Assembly (NCBI RefSeq): GCF_038008325.1
Contig: NZ_JBBOYW010000001.1
Coordinates: 424,001 to 488,000, forward strand
DNA: 64,000 nt
From: Lysinibacillus sp. FSL K6-0232
GTDB taxonomy: Bacteria; Bacillota; Bacilli; Bacillales_A; Planococcaceae
Direction: 5' to 3'
Both the position numbers and the translations under genes were made by a program. Below are positions 33,761 through 42,553 of this stretch, in pieces (within the stretch, counting starts at the first letter, position 1; the number at the start of each line of letters is the position of its first letter). The notes below the pieces were generated by a model, which saw nothing but the letters and a program-made list of their open reading frames with translations, searched no databases and was not told where the DNA came from.

Positions 33761-33862
33761 TTTTTTATAAAAATACAAAAATAAGCAATGTATATAAAGG
33801 TTGAGATAACTTGCCCAACTCATGAAAACCCACCCATTCCTACACACGCCCACCAATTGATA

Positions 33863-34084
33863 TTAGCCCCAAACTAGCCCCAATTTAAAGCTATTCCATG
33901 CCCCAAAATGCATAATCAATATAATAGTAGAAACGCCAATAACCATTGATACATAACGTTTTCTAAGCCATTTCTTGCCCCTCTTTGCAAAGCAAAAAAA
34001 ATAGAAATAGTATAGAACAACCAACAAGCAGAAGCCCGTAATAGCAATTGTTTGTATGGTATTTATTGTAAATTGACTCCAGTT
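33863..34084 (-). pseudogene. Membrane-protein remnant without start codon
   Basis: A 73-codon open frame bounded by stops. It has two hydrophobic helices (ITGFCLLVVLYYFYFFCF and VSMVIGVSTIILIMHFGAW) separated by a basic loop (AKRGKKWLRKRY). No ATG, GTG or TTG with a ribosome site opens it; the first ATG falls inside the second helix. The sequence nevertheless looks like real protein, so it is probably the tail of a degraded gene. The family is not recognised. Confidence 0.45.
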
Positions 34085-34088
34085 TTAG

Positions 34089-34130
34089 CCCCAATAGGTT
34101 AAAATAATAAGCTTTAATAGTATATGTGGA
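34089..34130 (+). repeat. Imperfect direct repeat, right copy
   Basis: Partner of the repeat at 33091-33133, with about six mismatches and a one-base gap over 42 bases. Confidence 0.65.
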
Positions 34131-34144
34131 TTGATGTGAATATA

Positions 34145-34178
34145 AAAAGACACCGTAATCTGTCGCTACAGTGTCTTT
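34145..34178 (-). terminator. Terminator of the serine acetyltransferase gene
   Basis: On the minus strand the arms AAAGACACTGTAG and TACGGTGTCTTT are followed by TTTATA. Confidence 0.85.
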
Positions 34179-34190
34179 GGAATCAATGGA

Positions 34191-35117
34191 TTATTCACTT
34201 TTCTTCGCTTTACTACTACTAATATTCGGTGTTGGTGGTGAGTTATAGACACGGGAATGTGGTGGGATAGAATTCATAAGCCAAATATTACTGCCCAGCA
34301 CTGAATTGTGACCAATTGTTGTTTCGCCGCCTAAAATGGTTGCACCCGCATAAATTACTACATTATCCTCGATATTTGGATGACGCTTAATGCCTTTAAT
34401 TGGATTGCCATTTTCATCAAGAGGGAAGCTTAATGCGCCTAGTGTGACACCTTGATAAATTTTAACGTTTTTGCCGATGCTACATGTTTCACCAATTACC
34501 ACGCCTGTACCATGGTCGATAAAGAATGATTCACCAATAGTTGCTCCTGGATGAATATCGATGCCTGTTACGCTATGTGCATATTCTGACATAATACGAG
34601 GCACAATTGGTACACCCATTTCGTATAGCTCATGTGCAATACGATGTGTGTATATAGCAACGATGGATGGATAGCTTAATAAAATTTCCTCTGTGGAAAG
34701 AGCTGCTGGATCACCATTGTAGGCAGCTTGAATATCCGTTTGTAAAATTTGACGGATTTTCGGGAATTGCGAAATTAAGTTCATCACAATGCGATCTGCA
34801 TCCTCTTGGCACGTGCAGTTTTCTGGGCCGCTATACTCCATATTATAAATTAATACCTTTTCAATAATATCGCGTAAATCCAATGCCGTTTCACGCAGTT
34901 TATTGCTGCTAACGATATTGATGCGCGTATCGTCAATCGGTGGGGCTGTATGAATGCCAGGGAACAGCACTTCATGGAAATTATCTAAAATTTTATAGAT
35001 TTGATTGCGCCCTACAAAGCCGATGGAATTTTCAATATCAACATATTGTCGATTAATATCCTTTAATGAATTTGTAATTTCTGGCACCTTTTCATTTAGC
35101 CAATCATTTAAACTCAT
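34191..35117 (-). CDS. Serine O-acetyltransferase (EpsC/CysE-like)
   Basis: A 308-residue protein with a helical N-terminal domain (about 1-190) and a left-handed beta-helix acyltransferase domain. The hexapeptide part contains TGIDIHPGATIGESFFIDHG, GTGVVIGETCSIGKNVKIYQ and AGATILGGETTIGHNSVLGS. The catalytic His and Asp are in FIDHGTGVVIGE. The enzyme acetylates L-serine with acetyl-CoA for cysteine synthesis. The family name EpsC is used by databases for this long form; it does not imply exopolysaccharide synthesis. AAAGGGGTG precedes the ATG. It is monocistronic next to the remnant region. Confidence 0.92.
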   Translation of the reverse strand: MSLNDWLNEKVPEITNSLKDINRQYVDIENSIGFVGRNQIYKILDNFHEVLFPGIHTAPPIDDTRINIVSSNKLRETALDLRDIIEKVLIYNMEYSGPENCTCQEDADRIVMNLISQFPKIRQILQTDIQAAYNGDPAALSTEEILLSYPSIVAIYTHRIAHELYEMGVPIVPRIMSEYAHSVTGIDIHPGATIGESFFIDHGTGVVIGETCSIGKNVKIYQGVTLGALSFPLDENGNPIKGIKRHPNIEDNVVIYAGATILGGETTIGHNSVLGSNIWLMNSIPPHSRVYNSPPTPNISSSKAKKSE

Positions 35118-35290
35118 ACTAAAATTGCACCCCTTTAATTTCGTAATTAAACTATCATATTACTGATGTTCTAATAAAGGTACAAAAGATTTCATCAATT
35201 TGCAAGATAACAATTTTGAAGTAGCTCTTTTTGCTTTAAAACAAAAGAAATCACTTTTTATATACGAAATGATTGATCGTTCCTGACACT

Positions 35291-36208
35291 TTATTTAGCA
35301 GCGTGACGGTATTTGTTGCGATATTGCAATGGGGCAAGATGATAATTTTTGCGAAATAACTCTACAAAATAGCTCACTTGATTAAAGCCGACTTCCTCGC
35401 TAATTTCAGAAACTGCTTTATTTGTATGCAAAATTAAGCCTTGTGCGATATAAAGTCGATGCTTGTTTACAAACTTAATTGGTGATAGGCGTGTATATTT
35501 ACGAAAAAGCTGATTACAGGCACTTTTATTAATGAGTGCACAGTTGGCAAGGTCGCTAACTGTAATTGTATTTTGATAGTTTTCTTGGACAAATTGCAAC
35601 ATTTGATTAAAAATAGCGATTTCCTGTTCTTCATTATTGTGTACTGTCGCATCATAGTGTGTGAGTAAATGCTCAATAAGTGTTGTTAACAGAGTGATGA
35701 CCGAAAAAAGTGTTGGCTTTTTGCCTTGTGTCCAATCAGTAAGCTTCGCCTTTTGAGTGGGGGATAGTGGCAGCGAATAGTAAGCAAATGGATTGCTTTC
35801 AAAAAATGGCTGTACATGGGCTGTCACAAGCTTTGGATGCAAAAAATTCAAGTCAAAGTTGATACATAGCGCATTTGTATTTTGATGAATGGTTTTCGAG
35901 CTATGAAGCTGTTTTTTATTAATCAGTAAAAGTATATTTTCTGAAACAGTTAAAATTTCATGATTAATTTGATATTCAAGTGTGCCTTGATATACCCAAA
36001 CAATTTGCAGGGCATCATGCCAATGAATCGGTATATAGTCTGAGCGTAAATGATGATAGGTTTGCGTAAATAAAGCAATCACATAGTCTTCAAATGTATA
36101 GATTATTTGCTCCTCTAAATCCTCTGTTAATGTTATTTCAAACATTGTTCCATCTAAAATATTCTGTGCAATTGGCTTCGATTTCATGGGTATCACCTTT
36201 TCATTCAA
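35291..36208 (-). CDS. AraC-family transcriptional regulator
   Basis: A 305-residue regulator. The N-terminal half is a cupin-type ligand-binding domain with IPIHWHDALQIVWVYQGTLE. The C-terminal 100 residues hold two helix-turn-helix motifs: TVSDLANCALINKSACNQLF and EISEEVGFNQVSYFVELFRK. It is transcribed away from the M20 amidohydrolase gene at 36352, sharing a 143-base promoter region, so it is the obvious candidate to control that gene. It resembles, in architecture, the interrupted AraC gene at 37635, which suggests an old duplication. The ligand is unknown. Confidence 0.9.
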   Translation of the reverse strand: MNEKVIPMKSKPIAQNILDGTMFEITLTEDLEEQIIYTFEDYVIALFTQTYHHLRSDYIPIHWHDALQIVWVYQGTLEYQINHEILTVSENILLLINKKQLHSSKTIHQNTNALCINFDLNFLHPKLVTAHVQPFFESNPFAYYSLPLSPTQKAKLTDWTQGKKPTLFSVITLLTTLIEHLLTHYDATVHNNEEQEIAIFNQMLQFVQENYQNTITVSDLANCALINKSACNQLFRKYTRLSPIKFVNKHRLYIAQGLILHTNKAVSEISEEVGFNQVSYFVELFRKNYHLAPLQYRNKYRHAAK

Positions 36209-36351
36209 ATTTGATAAAAATAGTTACAAAAATTATAGAAGGAAGATTTTGATTATATGTATAGTAGTTGTAATAACAATAGTTTAGCGAATTTAGAAAA
36301 GATCGTTAAGCTTTTTGTATTGTAATTAAATTTGATAAAAGGAGAATGGCA

Positions 36352-37596
36352 ATGAAGTATAGTTTAGAACAAGGTGCAGTTCGTGTCATTGCTGATTTAA
36401 AGGAGCTCGCTTTATTGACTTCAGATGAGCATGGAGCACAGCGTGTTGCATGGACAGCGTTATGGCAAACAGCACGCGATTGGTATCGTCAAAAAGCAGA
36501 GGCACTTGGTGCAGAGATTTCAATAGATAGCGCAGGCAATGTGTGGACAAAAATGGAAGGGAAGAGCGCAGAGGCAATTGTTATTGGTAGTCATTTAGAT
36601 AGTGTGCCAAATGGTGGCTGGCTTGATGGAGCACTTGGTGTATTAGCTGGGCTTGAGGCATTGAGACGCTATTTAGCAGAGGGGCAAAAGCCAAGGAAAA
36701 CGTTATATGTTGTTGATTGGGCAGATGAGGAAGGGGCTCGCTATGGCTATAGCTGCTTAGGCTCATCCGCGGCGAGTGGTTCTTTACGTATCGCGGAGCT
36801 AATAGGAAGAGCTGATAATAATGGCATTGCATTTGAAGAAGCTGTATCCGCCTATCAGGTGATGCCCGATAAAATGCTGCAGGCGCATCAAGAATTATTA
36901 CAAAGAAATATTATAGGCTATTTAGAGCTGCATATTGAGCAAGGACCTGTGTTAGAAAAAGAGCAGAAGGATGTGGCGTGTGTATTTGGTGCAGCAGGAG
37001 TGGAGCGACATTATATAGATTTTGTTGGACAGGCTGCTCATGCGGGCTCATTCCCTGTGCCAACACGTCAAGATGCCTTTTTAGCTGCGGCAGAGGCAGC
37101 ATTAGAATTTAGAAAGCTTGCGTTAAAATATAAGGCGGTTTGCACGGTCGGTCAAGTGCAGGTGCAGCCTGATATTGTCACAATTGTGCCGGGGAAATGT
37201 ACGATTTCTTTAGACATGCGTACAATTGATGCGGCTGATTTGCAAAAGATGTATAAGGAAGCACAGGCTGTGACAGAAAAAATTGCGAGCGTAAATGGTG
37301 TTTCGGTAGGTTGGCGAAAAATTTATTCGGTCGCACCACAATTATTTGAGGAGCGGTTCATTCGCCTATGTGAAAATGCTGTCGAGGAGGAAACAGGTGA
37401 GGCAACAAAAATGTACTCAGGTCCTTTGCATGATGCGGTGGAAATGGCGAAGATTGTGCCAACTGTCATGATGTTTACAATGTCTGAAGGCGGATTATCG
37501 CATACGAAGGAGGAGCATACGCCGGAGCCAAAGCTAGAAGTGGGGATTCGTGCATTTTTACGATTAGTTCATGATGTGTTGGAAAATAAGACGTAG
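36352..37596 (+). CDS. M20-family amidohydrolase (N-carbamoyl-L-amino-acid hydrolase / allantoate amidohydrolase type)
   Basis: A 414-residue di-metal hydrolase. Metal ligands are seen in VIGSHLDSVPNGGWLDGALG, DWADEEGARYG and LELHIEQGPVLE, and the last His in GGLSHTKEEHTPEP. SGPLHDAVEMA is typical of the hydantoinase/carbamoylase branch, which hydrolyses N-carbamoyl-amino acids, allantoate or ureidoglycine to release ammonia and CO2. No hydantoinase is adjacent, so the substrate is open. The ATG at 36346 touches the AAAGGAG site, so ATG 36352 is preferred. It lies between two AraC regulators. Confidence 0.88.
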   Translation: MKYSLEQGAVRVIADLKELALLTSDEHGAQRVAWTALWQTARDWYRQKAEALGAEISIDSAGNVWTKMEGKSAEAIVIGSHLDSVPNGGWLDGALGVLAGLEALRRYLAEGQKPRKTLYVVDWADEEGARYGYSCLGSSAASGSLRIAELIGRADNNGIAFEEAVSAYQVMPDKMLQAHQELLQRNIIGYLELHIEQGPVLEKEQKDVACVFGAAGVERHYIDFVGQAAHAGSFPVPTRQDAFLAAAEAALEFRKLALKYKAVCTVGQVQVQPDIVTIVPGKCTISLDMRTIDAADLQKMYKEAQAVTEKIASVNGVSVGWRKIYSVAPQLFEERFIRLCENAVEEETGEATKMYSGPLHDAVEMAKIVPTVMMFTMSEGGLSHTKEEHTPEPKLEVGIRAFLRLVHDVLENKT

Positions 37597-38550
37597 ATTA
37601 TAGCATTAATTGGTCAAATAAATGGGGTGGTTATGTGCAAATTCCAGATTTTATAGTCAATCAAAATTTAAAGGAGTTAACGCATCATCAAACGGTTGGC
37701 TTACCTCTTGCTTGTTATGAAACAACCATTAGGCAAAATATACATGGCTATATTCCACTTCACTGGCATGAGGAAGTTCAATTTATTTTAGTTATGCAAG
37801 GAAAGGCCATTTTTCAAGTAAATGAAGAGAAGCTTGTAGTGCGAAAAGGGGAAGGGCTATTTATCAATAGCGGCTGCTTGCATATGGCTAAAGATAAGGA
37901 GCATTCAAATTGTATTTATCTTTGCTTAAATGTCTTGCCAAAGTTTATTTTGCCACAAGAGCTATATACAACATATATCGTTCCATATATTCAAGCAACG
38001 AATTTATCTTATATTTTTATAGATAAAGGTGAGCTGTGGGGAAGAAATATTGTAGAAGGCATGATAAAAGTGAAGGAATTGACAGAGCATAAGCCACAGC
38101 ATTTTGATTTTGATTTAACGATGCAGCTACTATTTATTTGGAAAAATTTAATTATGAATGGCTTTGCACCAGAATATGTGCAAACGGAAATGGTAAAGAG
38201 CCAGCGAATCAAGCAAATGCTAAGCTGGATTCACCTTCATTATACAGAGAAAATAAGCTTAGAGGATATCGCAAGGGCAGGTCATTTAAGTCGTTCCGAA
38301 TGCTGTCGCTATTTTAAGAGAATTTTAAATACGACACCGTTAAACTATGTGATGGATTATCGTATTCAAAAAAGCTTACAATTATTGCAAAATCCAGAAG
38401 CTAATGTGACAGAAGTTGCGTATCAAGTAGGCTTTAATAGTACGAGCTACTTTATTGAAAAGTTTAGAAAAATGGATAGGCTACACTAAGTTAGACAGAA
38501 TAAATGAGGGGTTGTAAACTTAGACTAATAACTTAAGGGAGCGTGCTTTT

Positions 38551-38832
38551 ATGACACGTCAACGTCGAACATTTACACCTGAATTTAAACTGCAAATGGT
38601 GAAGCTTTATGAAAACGGAAAGTCTCGTGCAGATATTGTCCGTGAATACGATTTAACTGCTTCAGCTCTTGATAAATGGATTAAAAATCATCAAGCAACT
38701 GGTTCTTTCGCTGCGAAGGATAACCGGACAGAAGAAGAAACTGAGCTAGATCGCTTACGCAAAGAAAACCAACGCTTATTGATGGAGAACGATATTTTAA
38801 AGCAAGCGGCGCTGATCATGGGACGAAAATAA
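38551..38832 (+). CDS. IS3-family transposase OrfA
   Basis: A 93-residue protein with an N-terminal helix-turn-helix (RRTFTPEFKLQMVKLYENGK, then VREYDLTASALDKWI) that binds the IS ends, and a C-terminal leucine zipper (ELDRLRKENQRLLMENDILK) for multimerisation. It ends ALIMGRK just before orfB. Short A runs (GAAAATAAAT) at the junction could allow the minus-one frameshift that makes the OrfAB transposase. GGGAGCG precedes the ATG. Confidence 0.92.
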   Translation: MTRQRRTFTPEFKLQMVKLYENGKSRADIVREYDLTASALDKWIKNHQATGSFAAKDNRTEEETELDRLRKENQRLLMENDILKQAALIMGRK

Positions 38833-38834
38833 AT

Positions 38835-39680
38835 GTGATTCGTAACAACGCTCACAAGTATTCGGTATCAGCAATGTGTGCCGTCCTCGACATTAAAAGA
38901 AGTACGTATTATTACCATGCGGACCTTTCTGGTGAGCGTGCAAGAAAAGCTGAAGACGCCGCACTTTCAAAAGAAATCGAACGCATATTCAAAGCCAGTC
39001 GTAACAACTATGGAACACGTAAAATCAAAAAAGAACTGATGAAATTAGCAGAGCCGAAACAAGTATCAAGACGCCGAATTGGTCGTTTAATGAGCGAAAT
39101 GGGCTTAGTTTCAAACTATACAGTAGCGCAATTTAAGCCTCATCAAGCCAACTGTAACGAAGCACCTGTAAAAAATGAATTACAACGTGAATTCAATCAG
39201 AACAAGCAATTAGCTGTTATTGTCAGCGATTTAACATACGTCCGTGTCGGAAAAAAGTGGCACTATGTATGCTTATTTGTCGACCTTTTCAATCGAGAAA
39301 TCATCGGTCATAGTGCAGGTGAAAATAAAACCGCAGACCTTGTGTATAAAGCGTTAGCAAGTATTGAAGCCAATTTGAATGACGTGAAAATGTTTCATAC
39401 AGATCGAGGCAAAGAGTTCGATAACAAGCTGATTTCAGAAGCACTCGAGACGTTCGGCATCCAACGATCACTCAGCATGAAGGGTTGCCCTTACGATAAC
39501 GCCGTGGCCGAAGCGACATTTAAGGTATTTAAAACCGAATTCGCAAATCAAGCCCACTTCACTTCCCTTGAACAGCTCGCTCTTGAACTTGACGATTACG
39601 TTCATTGGTTTAACAACATCCGTATCCACGGAACTCTTGGCTATTTAACGCCGATGGAATTCAAGCTACAGCCCACATGA
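38835..39680 (+). CDS. IS3-family transposase OrfB (DDE integrase domain)
   Basis: A 281-residue protein in the minus-one frame relative to orfA, written here from a GTG three bases after the orfA stop. An HTH_21 region (YYYHADLSG, NNYGTRKIKKEL) precedes the rve domain. The catalytic triad is visible: Asp in VIVSDLTYVRVG, Asp in FHTDRGKEF and Glu in NAVAEATFKVFK, with the following conserved Lys. In vivo it is probably made as an OrfAB fusion by frameshifting. It should catalyse copy-out-paste-in transposition. Confidence 0.92.
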   Translation: MIRNNAHKYSVSAMCAVLDIKRSTYYYHADLSGERARKAEDAALSKEIERIFKASRNNYGTRKIKKELMKLAEPKQVSRRRIGRLMSEMGLVSNYTVAQFKPHQANCNEAPVKNELQREFNQNKQLAVIVSDLTYVRVGKKWHYVCLFVDLFNREIIGHSAGENKTADLVYKALASIEANLNDVKMFHTDRGKEFDNKLISEALETFGIQRSLSMKGCPYDNAVAEATFKVFKTEFANQAHFTSLEQLALELDDYVHWFNNIRIHGTLGYLTPMEFKLQPT

Positions 39681-39936
39681 TTTTTGTCCAGTTTAGTGTT
39701 GACATTCCAAAACGATGAATATGACGCCATTAGTATATAAAAAGTATCATACAGATATGAATGTATAATAGAAGTTTGACGCTACATCCCAATGTATTAT
39801 GTAGGAAAGGAAAAATCCCCCCCTCAATATATTGATAAAATCAAATAATAATCTTGTATATTCCTAATTGACGAAATATTAGAATAACTGAAACGGAATA
39901 AGCAATATATTTGATTGATACAAAGGGGATGACGGG

Positions 39937-41349
39937 ATGGAACTGTTAAACAAAGTAAATGATTTTTTATGGGGCTCATTCATTGCATATTTATTACTAG
40001 GAGTAGGGGCTTTTTATACGATCCGTCTAGGTGTTCCACAATTAAGACATTTTGGTCATGCAGTGAAATGTATGAAGAAAAATCTAAGAGGCAAGGATGG
40101 GGATATTTCGGGCTTCTCGACTTTATGTGCTGCGATTGGAGGACAGGTTGGGACTGGTAGCCTAGTAGGGGTGGCAAGCGCTTTAGCTGCTGGAGGACCA
40201 GGGGCAATTTTTTGGATGTGGGTGACTGCATTATTAGGCATGGTCATTACGTTTGCTGAAACAACTTTAGGACAATTATTCCGTGAAAAAATAGAGGATG
40301 GGACTTATCGTGGTGGTCCTGCCCACTACATAGAAAAAGGTCTTAACAATAGAGCTCTAGCGATGATTATAGCTATTTGTTACATTTTTGCAGTAGGTTT
40401 ATTTATTGCATCAATTCAAACAAACTCTATTGCCAACTCATTTACTGGGGTTGTGGATATCCACCCAATTATTCCTGGAATCGCAGTTGTTATTCTTACA
40501 GCGATTGTTATTATTGGTGGTGTCAAGCGACTTGTTGATTTCTCAACATTAATTGTACCTTTTATGGCTTTAACATTTATTGCTATTACATTGTTTATTG
40601 TTATCACGAATATTACACAACTGCCAGCTGTTTTATCATTAATTTTTGAAAGTGCTTTCACTGGTCATGCAGTAATTGGGGGTGCAATTGGACATACGAT
40701 TATGGAAGCTTTCCGTCACGGTATTGCAAGGGGGTTATTCTCTAATGATGCTGGTAATGGTGTGGCTGGTATGATGCATGCTGCTGCGGATGTTAAGCAT
40801 CCTATTGAACAATCATTTTTAGCAATGTTAGGGACATTTATTACGACGATTATTATTTGCTCGTGTACAGCCTTTGCATTATTAATGACAGATGTTCTTG
40901 GTACAGGTTTAACAGGTATTAATCTTTTACAAGAGGCATTTTTTGTTGCACTAGGCTCTGCGGGTAAATGGATTGTATTTGGGGCAATGTTCTTATTCGG
41001 ATTTACAACACTCCTTGCGGATATATTTTATGGAGAAACAAATATTCGTTATGTATTTAAAAAGAACGCAACTCCTATAATATGGATTTATAGAATTATA
41101 GCTGCTGGTGTACTGATACTAAGCTCAGTAGTTCCACTTACCACAATTTGGGCTTCAGTTGATTTTATGTTGGCGATTATTGTATTTATTAATGTTTATG
41201 CATTATTTGGTTTATTTAAGTACGTTCGCTATGCCTATAAAAATTATATGCATCAATTAAAAAGTGATGTAAAGGAGCCTGAGTGGAATAAAGAGTTAGA
41301 TGTTACAACAATTAATTTAGATAATATCGATGAAGCAACACGTAAATAA
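39937..41349 (+). CDS. Sodium:alanine/glycine symporter family (AGCS) transporter
   Basis: A 470-residue membrane protein with about eleven hydrophobic segments. The AGCS signature region is seen in CAAIGGQVGTGSLVGVASAL and GGPGAIFWMWVTALLGM, with RGLFSNDAGNGVAGMMHAAA later. It imports alanine, glycine or a related small amino acid with Na+. It is the first gene of an operon with an M20 amidohydrolase, diaminopropionate ammonia-lyase and RidA, so it may take up diaminopropionate or an acylated form; this is inference. AAAGGGGATGACGGG precedes the ATG. Gap to the next gene is 31 bases. Confidence 0.9.
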   Translation: MELLNKVNDFLWGSFIAYLLLGVGAFYTIRLGVPQLRHFGHAVKCMKKNLRGKDGDISGFSTLCAAIGGQVGTGSLVGVASALAAGGPGAIFWMWVTALLGMVITFAETTLGQLFREKIEDGTYRGGPAHYIEKGLNNRALAMIIAICYIFAVGLFIASIQTNSIANSFTGVVDIHPIIPGIAVVILTAIVIIGGVKRLVDFSTLIVPFMALTFIAITLFIVITNITQLPAVLSLIFESAFTGHAVIGGAIGHTIMEAFRHGIARGLFSNDAGNGVAGMMHAAADVKHPIEQSFLAMLGTFITTIIICSCTAFALLMTDVLGTGLTGINLLQEAFFVALGSAGKWIVFGAMFLFGFTTLLADIFYGETNIRYVFKKNATPIIWIYRIIAAGVLILSSVVPLTTIWASVDFMLAIIVFINVYALFGLFKYVRYAYKNYMHQLKSDVKEPEWNKELDVTTINLDNIDEATRK

Positions 41350-41380
41350 TCAGATTTTTCTGTGAAAGTGGAGGTATATT

Positions 41381-42541
41381 ATGAATAATATAGAGTTTAA
41401 AAAACAATTACTAGAATGGCGTCATTATTTACATAAATATCCTGAAACTGCCTTTGAGGAAGTAAAAACATCCGCTTATATAGCACAGGAGCTCAAAAAA
41501 ATGGGCTTAGAAGTGCATGAAAATATCGGTACTACAGGTATTGTGGCGAATCTTACTGTTGGGGATGGTAAAGGTGTAATTGGGTTACGGGCTGATATGG
41601 ATGCATTAAATCTACATGAGGTAAAAGACCTTCTATATCGCTCTAAGCATAAAGGAAAAATGCATGCATGTGGACATGATGGACATATGACGACATTATT
41701 AGGCGCTGCTCAATTACTTTCTACTCGAAAAAATTTTAATGGGACTGTTCGATTTATTTTTCAGCCTGCTGAGGAAATTGGAAAAGGTGCTCAAGCAATG
41801 ATGGATGATCAATTATTTGAGCGATTCCCAGTGGATGAAATTTATGGTCTTCATAATATGCCGGGATTACCTGCTGGAACGATACACACAAAGTCAGGTC
41901 CTATTATGGCTAGTGAGGATAATTTCGTTATTCGAATTAAAGGAAAAGGCGCACATTCATCAAGCCCACATATGGGCGTTGACCCTTTAGTTATTGCAGC
42001 TGAAATTATTCTTGCGCTTCAAACAGTAGTGGCAAGAAATCTTGACCCACTTCAAACGGCAGTCGTGTCATGTACAGAAATTCAATCGGATGGTATTCGT
42101 AATGCCATTCCTTCTAATGTAGAAATTAAAGGCGATACAAGAAGCTTTACGCCAGAAGTGCAAAAACTATTGGAGAAAAGAATGAAAAGCTTATGTGAGG
42201 GTATATGTGCAATGCATGGCGCTGAATGTGAGTTTGACTATACACATGAATTTTCTCCTACGATTAACTGGGATAGATGCAATGAGGTTGCGACATTAGC
42301 TGCCAAAAATATCGTTGGTGCAGAAAATACAAACAGTGATTGTACCCCAATTATGGCGTCTGAGGATTTTGGTAAGTTTATTGAAAAAATTCCTGGCTGC
42401 TTTGTATTTCTAGGAAGTAAAGTTAAAGGTGAGGAAGTGATTCCACTGCATAACTCACTTTATGACTATAATGATGAAATTATCGAAACAGGTGCTGAAT
42501 TTTTTGCAGAAATTATTAAGCTTAGCCTAGTAAAAGAATAG
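41381..42541 (+). CDS. M20-family amidohydrolase (N-acyl-amino-acid / hippurate hydrolase type)
   Basis: A 386-residue metal-dependent amidohydrolase. Motifs in order: WRHYLHKYPETAFEE, GLRADMDALNLHE, HACGHDGHMTTLLGAA, FQPAEEIGKGAQAM, and GLHNMPGLPAGT. The Cys and His in HACGHDGH bind the metals and EE in PAEE is the catalytic base region. Such enzymes remove an acyl group from N-acyl amino acids. Its place directly before a diaminopropionate lyase suggests that it releases diaminopropionate from an N-acyl precursor. In E. coli ygeX is likewise next to the M20 gene ygeY. Start is ATG after GTGGAGG. Confidence 0.9.
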   Translation: MNNIEFKKQLLEWRHYLHKYPETAFEEVKTSAYIAQELKKMGLEVHENIGTTGIVANLTVGDGKGVIGLRADMDALNLHEVKDLLYRSKHKGKMHACGHDGHMTTLLGAAQLLSTRKNFNGTVRFIFQPAEEIGKGAQAMMDDQLFERFPVDEIYGLHNMPGLPAGTIHTKSGPIMASEDNFVIRIKGKGAHSSSPHMGVDPLVIAAEIILALQTVVARNLDPLQTAVVSCTEIQSDGIRNAIPSNVEIKGDTRSFTPEVQKLLEKRMKSLCEGICAMHGAECEFDYTHEFSPTINWDRCNEVATLAAKNIVGAENTNSDCTPIMASEDFGKFIEKIPGCFVFLGSKVKGEEVIPLHNSLYDYNDEIIETGAEFFAEIIKLSLVKE

Positions 42542-42553
42542 GAGAGAGTCACG

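Larger units (their letters stand above)
38473..39709 (+). mobile_element. Complete IS3-family insertion sequence, 1237 bp
   Basis: The element starts TGGATAGGCTACACTAAG and ends with the imperfect inverse, whose reverse complement is TGGAATGTCAACACTAAA; GGACA/AGACA follows in both. The ends obey the TG...CA rule. Both flanks carry AAA (38470-38472 and 39710-39712), a 3-bp target duplication usual for IS3-family elements. It contains two overlapping-style ORFs, orfA and orfB. Both transposase reading frames appear intact, so the copy may still be active. Confidence 0.93.
37635..39768 (+). pseudogene. AraC-family regulator split by an IS3-family element
   Basis: The gene starts with GTG 37635 (after GGGGTGG) and encodes a cupin domain (IPLHWHEEVQFILVMQGKAI) and the two AraC helix-turn-helix motifs (SLEDIARAGHLSRSECCRYF and EVAYQVGFNSTSYFIEKFRK). 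The reading frame is broken at 38472 by the IS. Joining 37635-38472 directly to 39713-39768, with one copy of the AAA target duplication removed, gives 894 bases, exactly 298 codons, ending FRKTMNMTPLVYKKYHTDMNV with a TAA. This is the normal AraC C-terminus. The interrupted product has MDRLH after FRK and lacks about 18 residues, so residual activity cannot be excluded. Confidence 0.93.

Noticed and set aside
32235..34090. Recurrent TAGCCCCA(A) as an attachment-site core
   Set aside because: The shared word is only eight to nine bases, occurs at least four times and is partly within remnant coding frames; it is too short to claim as att.
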